From assembly GCF_014117325.1 (NCBI RefSeq), contig NZ_CP059732.1:6895001-6959000 (forward strand): a DNA stretch of 64,000 nucleotides. The letters run 5' to 3'. Every line of letters starts with the position of its first letter. Within the stretch, counting starts at the first letter, position 1. Under the pieces are notes generated by a model, which saw only the letters and a program-made list of their open reading frames with translations, had not been told where the DNA came from and did no database searches. A program made the translations under genes and the position numbers. Of the stretch, positions 55,534-63,471 are shown piece by piece. Source of the DNA: Spirosoma foliorum. Its GTDB lineage: Bacteria > Bacteroidota > Bacteroidia > Cytophagales > Spirosomataceae.

Positions 55534-55980
55534 TTGCAGAACTTCGGCCATATCCTTTCGAAATTACCTTATAGCAAACCGTTTCTGTTTGTCGATCACC
55601 TGCATTCAATTGACGAGAACGGGGCTGAGGGCAGCTATACGTTTCCTAGTGATGCCTATTTTTACAAAGGGCATTTTGCTGATAAACCGATTACACCGGG
55701 CGTTATTTTGACGGAAGTAATGGCCCAGATAGGCGTCGTTTGTCTGGGTATTTTTTTGTTGACCGAAACCCAGCAAAGCGATATCGATATTGCTTTGACA
55801 TCCACCCAGATTGATTTTTACAAACCCGTTCTCCCTACCGAAACGGTTACTGTTCGGTCCACAAAAGACTATTTTCGATTTCATAAGTTGAAGTGTAAAG
55901 TAGAAATGGTAAACAGCGCTGGCGAATTGGTTTGCCGGGGCGCTATTTCAGGTATGATGAAACCGAAAACGTATGCGTAA
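55534..55980 (+). CDS. FabZ-like 3-hydroxyacyl-ACP dehydratase
   Basis: 148 residues, hot-dog fold. The start is a TTG ten bases after the preceding stop; no ATG fits. LPYSKPFLFVDHL matches the FabZ entry, KGHFADKPITPGV gives catalytic His47, and TEVMAQIG gives Glu61. It removes water from 3-hydroxyacyl-ACP, providing the enoyl substrate for the FabL-like partner before it. The KAS gene overlaps its end by eight bases. Shape and residues argue for a working enzyme. Confidence 0.9.
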   Translation: MQNFGHILSKLPYSKPFLFVDHLHSIDENGAEGSYTFPSDAYFYKGHFADKPITPGVILTEVMAQIGVVCLGIFLLTETQQSDIDIALTSTQIDFYKPVLPTETVTVRSTKDYFRFHKLKCKVEMVNSAGELVCRGAISGMMKPKTYA

Positions 55981-57244
55981 TCGAGTCGTTATTACGGGAT
56001 TGGGGGTCGTTGCTCCTAATGCCGTGGGTGTCCCTTTGTTTCTGGAAGCCATTCAACAAGGGCGAAGCGGCATCACGTTTCATCAGGAATTAGCCGACCT
56101 GAAATTCTCCTGTCAGGTTGGTGGAATTCCACCCGTAACCGACGCACACAAGCATCAGTATTTTTCGGACTTACAACTTCATCAACTCAATAGCAGCGGG
56201 GTCGTTTATGGGGTTATTGCGGGAATGGAAGCCTGGCAAAACGCGGGCCTCAGCATGCCTACCGATGAACCCGATTGGGAAAGTGGCATTGTCTTTGGAA
56301 CTGGCATTTTAGGCATCGACAAACTCAGGGAGTCCATCTATAAAGTTGACCAGGGGCAAGTTCGGCGATTGGGTAGCACGGCTGTAGTGCAAACCATGAC
56401 CAGTGGGGTTAGTGCGTACCTGAGCGGCATGCTGGGGCTCGGTAATCAAATTACAGCCAATTCATCAGCTTGTGCTACCGGTACCGAAGCCCTTTGGCTG
56501 GCCTACGACCGAATCGTCAACGGTCATGCTAAGCGGATGCTGGCGGGTAGCTGCAATGATCATGGCCCTTACATTTGGGGCGGGTTCGATGCCATGCGCG
56601 TGCTTCCCTATCAATATAACAACACCCCAGAAAAAGCATCGAGACCTTTGAGTGCCACCGCCAGCGGCTTTGTACCGGCCAGTGGTGCAGGAGCTTTGGT
56701 ACTCGAATCGCTGGCTAGTGCGCAGGAACGAAATGCGACCATTTACGCCGAAGTACTTGGCGGGCATGTCAACTCAGGTGGCCAGCGGGGTGGTGGTTCT
56801 ATGACTGCGCCCAACGCGGCTGCCGTAAAACGGTGTATCCAGAAAGCACTTGAACAGGCCAATGTTCGGCCTAAAGAGATTGACGTGATCGACGGGCATT
56901 TAACAGCTACCATAAAAGATTCTGCCGAAGTAAGCGCCTGGTGTGAAGCCCTGAATCGACGAGGAGATGATTTCCCCATGATTAATTCCCTGAAGTCGAT
57001 GGTTGGTCATTGCCTGAGTGCCGCCGGAAGCATCGAATGCGTGGGGGCTGTTCTGGAATTGCATCACGGGTTTATTTACCCATCGCTCAATTCAGAAGAT
57101 CCACATCCGGATAGTTCGGCATTGATTAATCCTGAAAAAATTCCACAACAGCTCATTCATAAAGATATTCAGGTAGTTGCAAAGGCGAACTTCGGTTTCG
57201 GCGATGTGAATGCATGTGTCATTTTAAAGAAATTTCAATCCTGA
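55973..57244 (+). CDS. Beta-ketoacyl-ACP synthase (FabF-like KAS II family)
   Basis: 423 residues. Begins VVITGLGVVAPNAVG, as FabF does. Catalytic Cys167 in ANSSACATGTEALW, His in DGHLTATIKDSAEV (where most FabF have HGT, so the Gly is replaced by Leu) and the second His in SLKSMVGHCLSAAG are all present: C-H-H triad complete. FGFGDVNACVILKKF closes the fold. The enzyme would extend acyl-ACP with malonyl-ACP. As part of this operon it is likely a dedicated elongation enzyme, not the housekeeping FabF. The ACP follows eight bases later. Confidence 0.92.
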   Translation: MRNRVVITGLGVVAPNAVGVPLFLEAIQQGRSGITFHQELADLKFSCQVGGIPPVTDAHKHQYFSDLQLHQLNSSGVVYGVIAGMEAWQNAGLSMPTDEPDWESGIVFGTGILGIDKLRESIYKVDQGQVRRLGSTAVVQTMTSGVSAYLSGMLGLGNQITANSSACATGTEALWLAYDRIVNGHAKRMLAGSCNDHGPYIWGGFDAMRVLPYQYNNTPEKASRPLSATASGFVPASGAGALVLESLASAQERNATIYAEVLGGHVNSGGQRGGGSMTAPNAAAVKRCIQKALEQANVRPKEIDVIDGHLTATIKDSAEVSAWCEALNRRGDDFPMINSLKSMVGHCLSAAGSIECVGAVLELHHGFIYPSLNSEDPHPDSSALINPEKIPQQLIHKDIQVVAKANFGFGDVNACVILKKFQS

Positions 57245-57251
57245 CCAAACT

Positions 57252-57509
57252 ATGCAAACGAAAGACGAATTAATCGAAACACTCAAAAAAATTGTGAAGC
57301 CCTATGTTCAGGATGAACAGGCATTTGAGCACATTACTGAAGACACCGACTTTATTAAGGATCTAAAAATCAATTCGGCCAACCTGGTCGATATTGCGCT
57401 GGATGTTGAAGAAGCCTACGATATCGAGATTGACAACGAGTCGATGGAGCAAATGCTTACCGTTGGTTCAGCCATCGAAATCATTACGAAAAAGCTAGCC
57501 GAAAAATGA
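57252..57509 (+). CDS. Acyl carrier protein
   Basis: 85 residues, acidic. The serine that takes the 4'-phosphopantetheine arm is in DLKINSANLVDIALDVEE; most ACPs have DSL here, so Asp is replaced by Asn and Leu by Ala. The serine itself is kept. Helices III and IV end in ESMEQMLTVGSAIEII. It carries the growing chain among the KAS, dehydratase and reductase. Its stop overlaps the start of the transferase gene (ATGA), a coupled pair, as expected for an ACP and its own activator. Confidence 0.93.
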   Translation: MQTKDELIETLKKIVKPYVQDEQAFEHITEDTDFIKDLKINSANLVDIALDVEEAYDIEIDNESMEQMLTVGSAIEIITKKLAEK

Positions 57510-58117
57510 TCGGCAATGACATTGTCGATACAGCACAAGCAAAACGAGAAAGCAACTGGCAGCGCAGGGGCTTTCTGGAGAAACTATTTACAACTCACGA
57601 ACAAGGCCTTATTCTGTCAGCCTCCAATCCCGAGCGCCTGGTCTGGACGCTTTGGAGCATGAAAGAGAGTGCTTATAAAGTAAGCGTTCGCGAAACGGGA
57701 AAGCGTGCGTTTGCACCAAAAAAACTAATCTGCAGCATAACATCACTCAGTGAGGAAACGGTCGAAGGGACCGTTTTTTATCAGAAGGCTTATCAGACAA
57801 AATCATCCATTAGCCCTCAACATATCGCTACCGTTGCCATTTTAGCGAATACCGAACTCACTTTCCATCAGGAAATTATTCAGTTCAGTAACTCCACCTA
57901 TCAGCATCAAAACGCTCGAATTCAGGAAGACATCCAGCAATATTGTGTCGACTATTTAGCGATTCCTCCTGCCAACAGCTACCTACAAAAAGATCAGAAT
58001 GGCATTCCTGCCTTGCTAGTGATCAAACCATCAGGAGAGCAGCTTTCCATTCCTATCAGTATAAGCCATCACGGTCATTATGGCTCGTTTGTAATAGACT
58101 GTACCCACAGGCTTTAG
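57506..58117 (+). CDS. 4'-phosphopantetheinyl transferase superfamily protein
   Basis: 203 residues with the AcpS/Sfp-type core: GNDIVDTAQAKRESNWQRRG near the start and WTLWSMKESAYKVSVRE with the Mg2+-binding glutamate. It activates the ACP just before it. The final residues Cys-Thr-His-Arg-Leu and the stop lie inside the left arm of the inverted repeat at 58100, so the C-terminus has probably been remodelled by that repeat. Downstream there is no other gene in the operon. Confidence 0.9.
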   Translation: MIGNDIVDTAQAKRESNWQRRGFLEKLFTTHEQGLILSASNPERLVWTLWSMKESAYKVSVRETGKRAFAPKKLICSITSLSEETVEGTVFYQKAYQTKSSISPQHIATVAILANTELTFHQEIIQFSNSTYQHQNARIQEDIQQYCVDYLAIPPANSYLQKDQNGIPALLVIKPSGEQLSIPISISHHGHYGSFVIDCTHRL

Positions 58118-58168
58118 TCCGTGTTTTACGTCTACTGGGTTATTCACGGGCTGGACCCGTGGGTACAA
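58100..58168. repeat. Inverted repeat at the end of the PKS operon
   Basis: Imperfect arms, 58100-58123 and 58145-58168, sharing tgtaccca and tccgtg/cacggg segments. It ends the last gene and may form the terminator of the operon; no clear T-run follows. Confidence 0.6.
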
Positions 58169-58252
58169 TTAAATGCCAACATTTACCTTACTTCATTGGT
58201 TATACGAGTCACAATCAATAATCAACGTTATTAATATTAAGGCTACAACGTT

Positions 58253-59554
58253 ATGAAAAGGAAAATATGGGTCGTAGGCGTCATGCTGACAGCCATGGTC
58301 GGTTTATCGTCCTGCGCTTCGACGGAGCGCTGGCTTTACGGTAATTCAGAAAACAGTCGGGAAGATCTTGTGCAGCGCGATCGTAGAGGCAACTCCCGCA
58401 ATAATCGAGATTCACAAGGTCGGACATACGACGAGGATCAAATGAGCAGTTCTGACTCGCGGAACAGCAGCTCATACCGAAACCCTTACCGGTCTTCTGA
58501 TGAGCAGGATAGCCGGATGAGTTATCGCGATAATGACAGCGACCGTCCTAGCCGTATGTCGGGTAGCTCCTACAACAACCGCTACAACGATTACAATGAT
58601 CGGGATAACCGTCGCGACGACCGCGATCGGTATGATGACCGGGATAATCGGCGCGACGATAACCGAGATTCGTATAATGACCGAGACCGCTCGTATGATA
58701 ATCGGAATGATCGCTACAATGACAACAATCGGTACGATGACCGGGATAATCGGCGCGACGATAACCGGAATTCGTACAGCAGCCGGTCAGATAATGACAA
58801 CTATCGGTATCGAAACGATAATAACTCGTACAACGACCGCCGATACGATGACCGGAATTCGTCTAATAATCGCTCCGATAATCGGGATTCGTACAACAAT
58901 AATGACCGAATGATGTCGGACCGGGATCGCGATAATCGTCGAGACGATCGGAACAGCGACAATAATTCAGATCGGCGCGACGACCGCGACAGCCGGAATA
59001 ATTATAACGACCGTCGGGATGATAATCGGACTAATACTGATAGCCGTTACGACGACCGGGATAATCGTCGCTCAGACGACCGTCGGAACAATAACGACGA
59101 TCGGGATAACCGCCGGAATTCTGACCAAAACCAGGATAATCGGAACAATCAGAGCAACTCTGACAATCGCGATAACCGAAGCACTGATAACAACAACGAC
59201 ATGCGTCGGGATGACCGGAGCGATAGCCGGAATAACGATCAATCTGGCAACGGGGCATCAGATCGCGACCGTCGCGACTTAACGGACCGCATTTCAGCAC
59301 AAATGGATAAGCTGGACGATCAGATCGATGACGCTAAAGCTGATGTAAAAAACGAAAGCCGTAAGGAACGCAAAAAAAGAGAAGACCGTATCAATGATTT
59401 GCAGGACAAACGTCGCCAGCTAGCCGATGCATACTATAAAGTGCAACGGTCCAGCGCCGATGATTTTGATAAAGCGAAAAAAGAGGCCAATAAGCTTGTT
59501 GACGACATTAGCGATTCGCTAGATAAAGCCGCTGATAAGGTTGACAAAAAGTAA
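58253..59554 (+). CDS. Lipoprotein with long Asp/Arg/Asn-rich low-complexity region and coiled-coil tail
   Basis: 433 residues. Signal and lipobox MTAMVGLSSCAST, Cys at about residue 21. From residue about 45 to 340 almost all residues are D, R, N, S or Y, in runs such as YDDRDNRRDD and DNRNDRYNDN, so the region is likely disordered and nearly balanced in charge. From about 345 the sequence changes to a normal charged helix: RISAQMDKLDDQIDDAKADV, KKREDRINDLQDKRRQLADA, ending KLVDDISDSLDKAADKVDKK. No family recognised. Single gene; a hairpin terminator follows. Homology searches would probably be masked by the low complexity. Confidence 0.85.
   Translation: MKRKIWVVGVMLTAMVGLSSCASTERWLYGNSENSREDLVQRDRRGNSRNNRDSQGRTYDEDQMSSSDSRNSSSYRNPYRSSDEQDSRMSYRDNDSDRPSRMSGSSYNNRYNDYNDRDNRRDDRDRYDDRDNRRDDNRDSYNDRDRSYDNRNDRYNDNNRYDDRDNRRDDNRNSYSSRSDNDNYRYRNDNNSYNDRRYDDRNSSNNRSDNRDSYNNNDRMMSDRDRDNRRDDRNSDNNSDRRDDRDSRNNYNDRRDDNRTNTDSRYDDRDNRRSDDRRNNNDDRDNRRNSDQNQDNRNNQSNSDNRDNRSTDNNNDMRRDDRSDSRNNDQSGNGASDRDRRDLTDRISAQMDKLDDQIDDAKADVKNESRKERKKREDRINDLQDKRRQLADAYYKVQRSSADDFDKAKKEANKLVDDISDSLDKAADKVDKK
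58600..59250 (+). repeat. Degenerate tandem codon repeats in the lipoprotein gene
   Basis: Built from short gatgaccgggataatcgg-like units. A longer unit starting cggta at 58628 recurs at 58730, a period of 102 bases (34 codons) with a 32-base identical stretch. The period is a multiple of three, so the frame survives unit loss or gain. Confidence 0.75.
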
Positions 59555-59575
59555 ATAGCCATTTTTGGCATAACA

Positions 59576-59608
59576 AAGGGACTGGTTCTGTGAATCAGTC
59601 CCTTATTT
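59576..59608 (+). terminator. Intrinsic terminator after the low-complexity lipoprotein
   Basis: 9-bp perfect stem (aagggactg / cagtccctt) extended inward by ttc/gaa pairing, followed by attt. Confidence 0.75.
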
Positions 59609-59659
59609 GCTGTGCTTAGGGGTAACCATAAACGCCAATCGTCAAACTATCTTTGCGGT

Positions 59660-60172
59660 ATGGCACTGATTAAATCTGTCCGGGGAATCCACCCCGTATT
59701 TGGCGAGAACTGCTGGTATGCAGATAACGCCACTATTGTTGGCGAAGTAACCATGGGTCGCGATTGTACCGTTTGGTTCAACGCGGTTATTCGGGGAGAC
59801 GTCAACTCGATCACCATCGGCGATCGCACCAATATTCAGGATGGAGCCGTCATTCACTGTACGTATAAGCGAACGAAGACCATCATTGGTAACTACGTTT
59901 CCATTGCTCACAACGCCATTGTTCATGGGTGCACCATAGAAGATAATGTCTTGATTGGCATGGGAGCCATTGTGATGGATGGGGCAGTTATTGGCACTGG
60001 TAGTATCATTGCCGCCGGGGCAATTGTTACCCAAAATACCATCGTTCCGCCTGGTTCCATTTACGCGGGCAACCCCGCCAAATTCCTGAAAGCAGTCTCG
60101 CCGGAACAAGCCGAAGTATTTGCCCGAACGGCCAATAATTACGTCATGTATGCCGATTGGTTTAAAGAATGA
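59660..60172 (+). CDS. Gamma-class carbonic anhydrase family protein
   Basis: 170 residues from ATG 59660 (MALIKSVRGIHPVFGENCWY); the frame is open further up but the extra residues do not fit. Left-handed beta-helix hexapeptide repeats fill the middle (ATIVGEVTMGRDCTVWFNAV, IRGDVNSITIGDRTNIQDGA). The three zinc-ligand histidines are kept: DGAVIHC and SIAHNAIVHGC. Members are cytoplasmic and form trimers; carbonic anhydrase activity is plausible but several (YrdA-like) have weak or no activity. The stop codon abuts a 27-bp palindrome. Confidence 0.92.
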   Translation: MALIKSVRGIHPVFGENCWYADNATIVGEVTMGRDCTVWFNAVIRGDVNSITIGDRTNIQDGAVIHCTYKRTKTIIGNYVSIAHNAIVHGCTIEDNVLIGMGAIVMDGAVIGTGSIIAAGAIVTQNTIVPPGSIYAGNPAKFLKAVSPEQAEVFARTANNYVMYADWFKE

Positions 60173-60239
60173 ATAATGGTTAATGAACAATGTATAATTT
60201 CTATCTATATACAATTATACATTGTTCATTAACCATTAT
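60173..60239. repeat. Perfect 27-bp inverted repeat after the carbonic anhydrase gene
   Basis: Arms 60173-60199 and 60213-60239 are exact complements, with a 13-base loop. A/T-rich, with internal aatggttaatgaa units also seen just downstream. May act as terminator; no long T-run follows. Confidence 0.8.
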
Positions 60240-60328
60240 CAATTAGTCAATCACCATTATTCATTCTCTTTTTCGTGCAGTAAGTCTCGTATTTATTTCG
60301 TTTAGTATATTGCCCTTCATCAAACTTC

Positions 60329-60949
60329 ATGGATGATTTTCTGATTTATCTACGCTTAGGTTTTGACCATATTACCGACCCTGGCGGGTACGACCACATT
60401 CTGTTTGTTATAGCCCTGTGCGCCGTCTACACGGTCCAGCAATGGAAACAAGTCCTGATCCTGGTAACGGCTTTCACGATTGGTCATTCAATTACCCTGG
60501 CACTGGCAACCCTCCAGCTCATTCATTACAAAACGGATCTGATTGAGTTGCTCATTCCCATAACCATTCTGATTACGGCCATCACGAACTTCTTTTTTCG
60601 GGAACCCAAATCCAAGTCGCGTTTATCCACAGCTCAGCAACCAAATCGTTACTGGCGTTATGGGCTGGCTTTGAGCTTCGGCCTTATTCATGGCATGGGC
60701 TTTTCCAATTACCTCCGCAGCCTCTTAGGCAACGAGGCCGACATTGTGACACCATTGCTGGCCTTTAACCTCGGTCTGGAAATTGGGCAGCTGGTTATCG
60801 TTAGCCTTGTTCTTGGGCTGGCATATATACTTATTAATATCATCCGTACCAGCCAACTACGCTGGACGCTCGTTGTATCCGGTATTGTAGCCGGCATGGC
60901 GCTATCGCTCATTATCAACAACGAGTATTTGGGCAAATTACTCCAGTAA
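60329..60949 (+). CDS. HupE/UreJ-like membrane protein
   Basis: 206 residues with about six transmembrane segments. Three family marks are present: GGYDHILFVIALCAVYTVQ, the TAFTIGHSITLALATL stretch with conserved His, and FGLIHGMGFSNYLRSLLG; FNLGLEIGQLVIVSLVL follows. HupE/UreJ proteins are linked to nickel or cobalt supply in hydrogenase or urease operons, but this Bacteroidota type commonly stands alone, and no hydrogenase or urease gene is nearby. The His pattern supports metal binding; transport is inferred. Confidence 0.85.
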   Translation: MDDFLIYLRLGFDHITDPGGYDHILFVIALCAVYTVQQWKQVLILVTAFTIGHSITLALATLQLIHYKTDLIELLIPITILITAITNFFFREPKSKSRLSTAQQPNRYWRYGLALSFGLIHGMGFSNYLRSLLGNEADIVTPLLAFNLGLEIGQLVIVSLVLGLAYILINIIRTSQLRWTLVVSGIVAGMALSLIINNEYLGKLLQ

Positions 60950-61051
60950 GCTCATTTTCTTGCGGTTACCACGCTCCACTTATCACAATACAAATTAGAT
61001 AACCTCTTTTTTCGTATTTTTACTTCCTCGTCAACAACTATAAACCAATTT

Positions 61052-63445
61052 ATGCAAAAGATAATTTTGCTACTGACGGGTTTAGCCATTCCTGCATGGT
61101 CAGCCCAGGCGCAAGCCCCTCCACCGTCAACCCAACGTGCCAATACCCGTTTTGAGCAACTCGGGCCTATTTTACCTACCCCGAACACGTTTCGGACAGC
61201 CTCTGGAGCACCTGGAAAAGACTATTTCCAGAACCGTGCGGATTATGACATCAAAGCTACGCTTGATGATACCAAGCAAAAACTAACCGGTTCTGAGACG
61301 ATTACGTATCACAATAATTCAGGAGACGTATTGCCTTATGTCTGGCTCCAGTTGGACCAGAACACATTTCGGGCCGATGTAGATGGTAGAACATCGCAGA
61401 CGAGTAGTATTAACGCCGAACAGGGTGCCAGTATCCAGCAACTCACTGCAAACACAACACTAGCGGCTAAAGATTACGGCGATAAAATCACGGCGGTACG
61501 CGACCAGGCTGGCAAGCCCCTCAAATACACCATCAACCAGACGATGATGCGGATTGATTTACCGCAGCCAGTTAGCCCAGGTAAATCCGTAGTCTTTTCG
61601 GTCGACTGGAATTTCAATATCGTCGATGTTAGAAGTACAGGCGCTCGGGGTGGTTATGAATTTTTCCCGAAAGATGGTAACTACATCTACGAAATAGCCC
61701 AGTGGTTTCCTCGTCTGTGTGCTTACAGCGACGTAACGGGTTGGCAGAACAAGCAATTTTATGGGCAGGGCGAATTCACCCTGATCTTCGGCAACTACAA
61801 ACTAGCCTTAACCGTCCCGAATGACCACATCGTTGGAGCCACAGGCGAGCTACAGAATGCAGCTCAGGTATTAACACCAACCCAGATAAAGCGTTGGAAT
61901 GAAGCCAAAGGGAAAGGTGATAAGCCTGGTGAAAATCCAGTGGTTATTGTCACCCAGGCCGAAGCCGAAGCTGCCGAGAAAGGCAAACCAACGAGCACAA
62001 AAACCTGGATATTTAAAGCAGATAATGTCCGTGATTTTTCATTTGCGAGTAGCCGCAAGTTCATTTGGGATGCCCTGCAACCGAATGTAGAAGGCAAGCG
62101 TGTTTGGGCCATGTCTTTGTATCCAAAAGAAGGTAATCCTCTCTGGGGCCAATATTCGACCCGGCTTGTTGCGCACACCTTAAAATCCTATTCGCGCCGG
62201 ACAATTGCTTACCCATATCCAGTAGCTTACTCGGTTCACGGACCCGTTGGTGGCATGGAATATCCAATGATTAGCTTTAACGGTGCCCGCCCCGAAGCGG
62301 ATGGGACGTATTCTGTTGGTACGAAAAATGGGCTTATTGGGGTAATCATTCACGAAGTTGGCCACAATTTCTTTCCAATGATCGTCAATTCCGACGAGCG
62401 TCAATGGTCCTGGATGGATGAAGGTTTGAACAGCTTCCTGGAAGGCTTGGCCTGTCTGGAATGGGATGCCAACTACCCGGCACGAGGCATCGATCCGCAA
62501 TCGATTGTGCCTTATATGCGAATGGATTCTACGCTGCAAGTCCCTATCATGAGCAGTTCCGATAATATTCCCAGAAATACTTTCGGACCAAACGCCTACA
62601 GCAAACCCGCCACAGGACTCAATATTTTGCGCGAGACCATTATGGGCCGTGAGTTGTTTGATTACGCCTTCAAAGAGTACGCGCGTCGATGGGCGTTCAA
62701 AACACCCGAGCCCGCTGACTTTTTCCGCACGATGGAAGATGCATCGGGTGTTGATCTGGACTTCTTCTGGAAAGGGTGGTTCTACAGCGTTCAACCCGTT
62801 GACCAATCATTGGTAAAAGTTGACTGGTTTCAGGCCAGCTCACAAAATCCTGATATCACCAAAGCCGAAGCTCGCGCTGCTGCCCAAAAGCGGTTGAATA
62901 CGATCAGCAAACAACGCGACGCCTTAAGCAAAGATGAAACCGTGGTGGCACAGGACAGCACCATGCGTGATTTCTACAATCAATACGACCCTTACGCAGT
63001 TACTGAAGCCGACAAAAAGAAATATCAGGACTATCTGGCTTCCTTAACCGCCGAAGAGCGCTTACTGGCCGAAGCCGGTACGAATTTTTATACGTTGTCG
63101 CTCAAGAACAAAGGCGGCATTCCAATGCCAGTCATTCTACGGATGGAATTTGAAGATGGGACTGATTCGGTGGCTCGTTTCCCCGCCGAAATCTGGCGTT
63201 TCAATGATGTATCGATCCGAAAAGTAATTGCGACCAATAAGAAAGTAAAGCAATGGACGCTCGACCCCTATTACGAGATCGCGGATATCAACACAGAAGA
63301 CAACTCGTTTCCACCCGTTTCTCAGCCTACGCGCTTTCAGTTATTTAAACAACAGCAGCGCTTTGGACCACAAGGACCTAATCCGATGCAACAACAACGA
63401 GGAGCGACTTCTCAACCAGCCAGACAAGGTACTGGCCGAAACTAA
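61052..63445 (+). CDS. M1 family metallopeptidase, exported
   Basis: 797 residues with a signal peptide (MQKIILLLTGLAIPAWSAQAQ). N-terminal aminopeptidase-N-like beta domain (DYDIKATLDDTKQKLTGSET, QTMMRIDLPQPVSPG), then the zinc site HEVGHNF (His434, Glu435, His438) and, 19 residues after His438, Glu457 in WMDEGLNSFLE: the gluzincin HExxH-x18-E is complete. The classic GAMEN is replaced by GGMEYPMI, as in this branch. The C-terminal part is followed by a Gln/Pro-rich tail (QQRGATSQPARQGTGRN). Likely a periplasmic or surface peptidase. A paralogue starts 26 bases later. Confidence 0.94.
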   Translation: MQKIILLLTGLAIPAWSAQAQAPPPSTQRANTRFEQLGPILPTPNTFRTASGAPGKDYFQNRADYDIKATLDDTKQKLTGSETITYHNNSGDVLPYVWLQLDQNTFRADVDGRTSQTSSINAEQGASIQQLTANTTLAAKDYGDKITAVRDQAGKPLKYTINQTMMRIDLPQPVSPGKSVVFSVDWNFNIVDVRSTGARGGYEFFPKDGNYIYEIAQWFPRLCAYSDVTGWQNKQFYGQGEFTLIFGNYKLALTVPNDHIVGATGELQNAAQVLTPTQIKRWNEAKGKGDKPGENPVVIVTQAEAEAAEKGKPTSTKTWIFKADNVRDFSFASSRKFIWDALQPNVEGKRVWAMSLYPKEGNPLWGQYSTRLVAHTLKSYSRRTIAYPYPVAYSVHGPVGGMEYPMISFNGARPEADGTYSVGTKNGLIGVIIHEVGHNFFPMIVNSDERQWSWMDEGLNSFLEGLACLEWDANYPARGIDPQSIVPYMRMDSTLQVPIMSSSDNIPRNTFGPNAYSKPATGLNILRETIMGRELFDYAFKEYARRWAFKTPEPADFFRTMEDASGVDLDFFWKGWFYSVQPVDQSLVKVDWFQASSQNPDITKAEARAAAQKRLNTISKQRDALSKDETVVAQDSTMRDFYNQYDPYAVTEADKKKYQDYLASLTAEERLLAEAGTNFYTLSLKNKGGIPMPVILRMEFEDGTDSVARFPAEIWRFNDVSIRKVIATNKKVKQWTLDPYYEIADINTEDNSFPPVSQPTRFQLFKQQQRFGPQGPNPMQQQRGATSQPARQGTGRN

Positions 63446-63471
63446 CAATCTCTATTAACCTACAACAGCCA

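Noticed and set aside
51796..58117. Aryl polyene or flexirubin cluster
   Set aside because: No DarA/DarB, AMP-ligase, acyltransferase or multiple KAS/ACP genes; the core is a type III PKS.
58600..59250. Possible CRISPR-like array
   Set aside because: Units are degenerate, multiples of three, and translate in one frame; no direct repeats with unique spacers of constant length and no cas genes.
58533..59282. Thr/Ile/Met-rich frames in the second plus-strand frame of the low-complexity lipoprotein gene
   Set aside because: They arise from the same repeated codons read out of frame; only the first frame has lipobox and tail.
59642..60214. 190-codon minus-strand frame over the carbonic anhydrase gene
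   Set aside because: Repetitive hexapeptide coding on the plus strand leaves the antisense open; it has no recognisable family.
62180..62806. 208-codon minus-strand frame inside the M1 peptidase gene
   Set aside because: Antisense to the gluzincin core with the intact zinc site.
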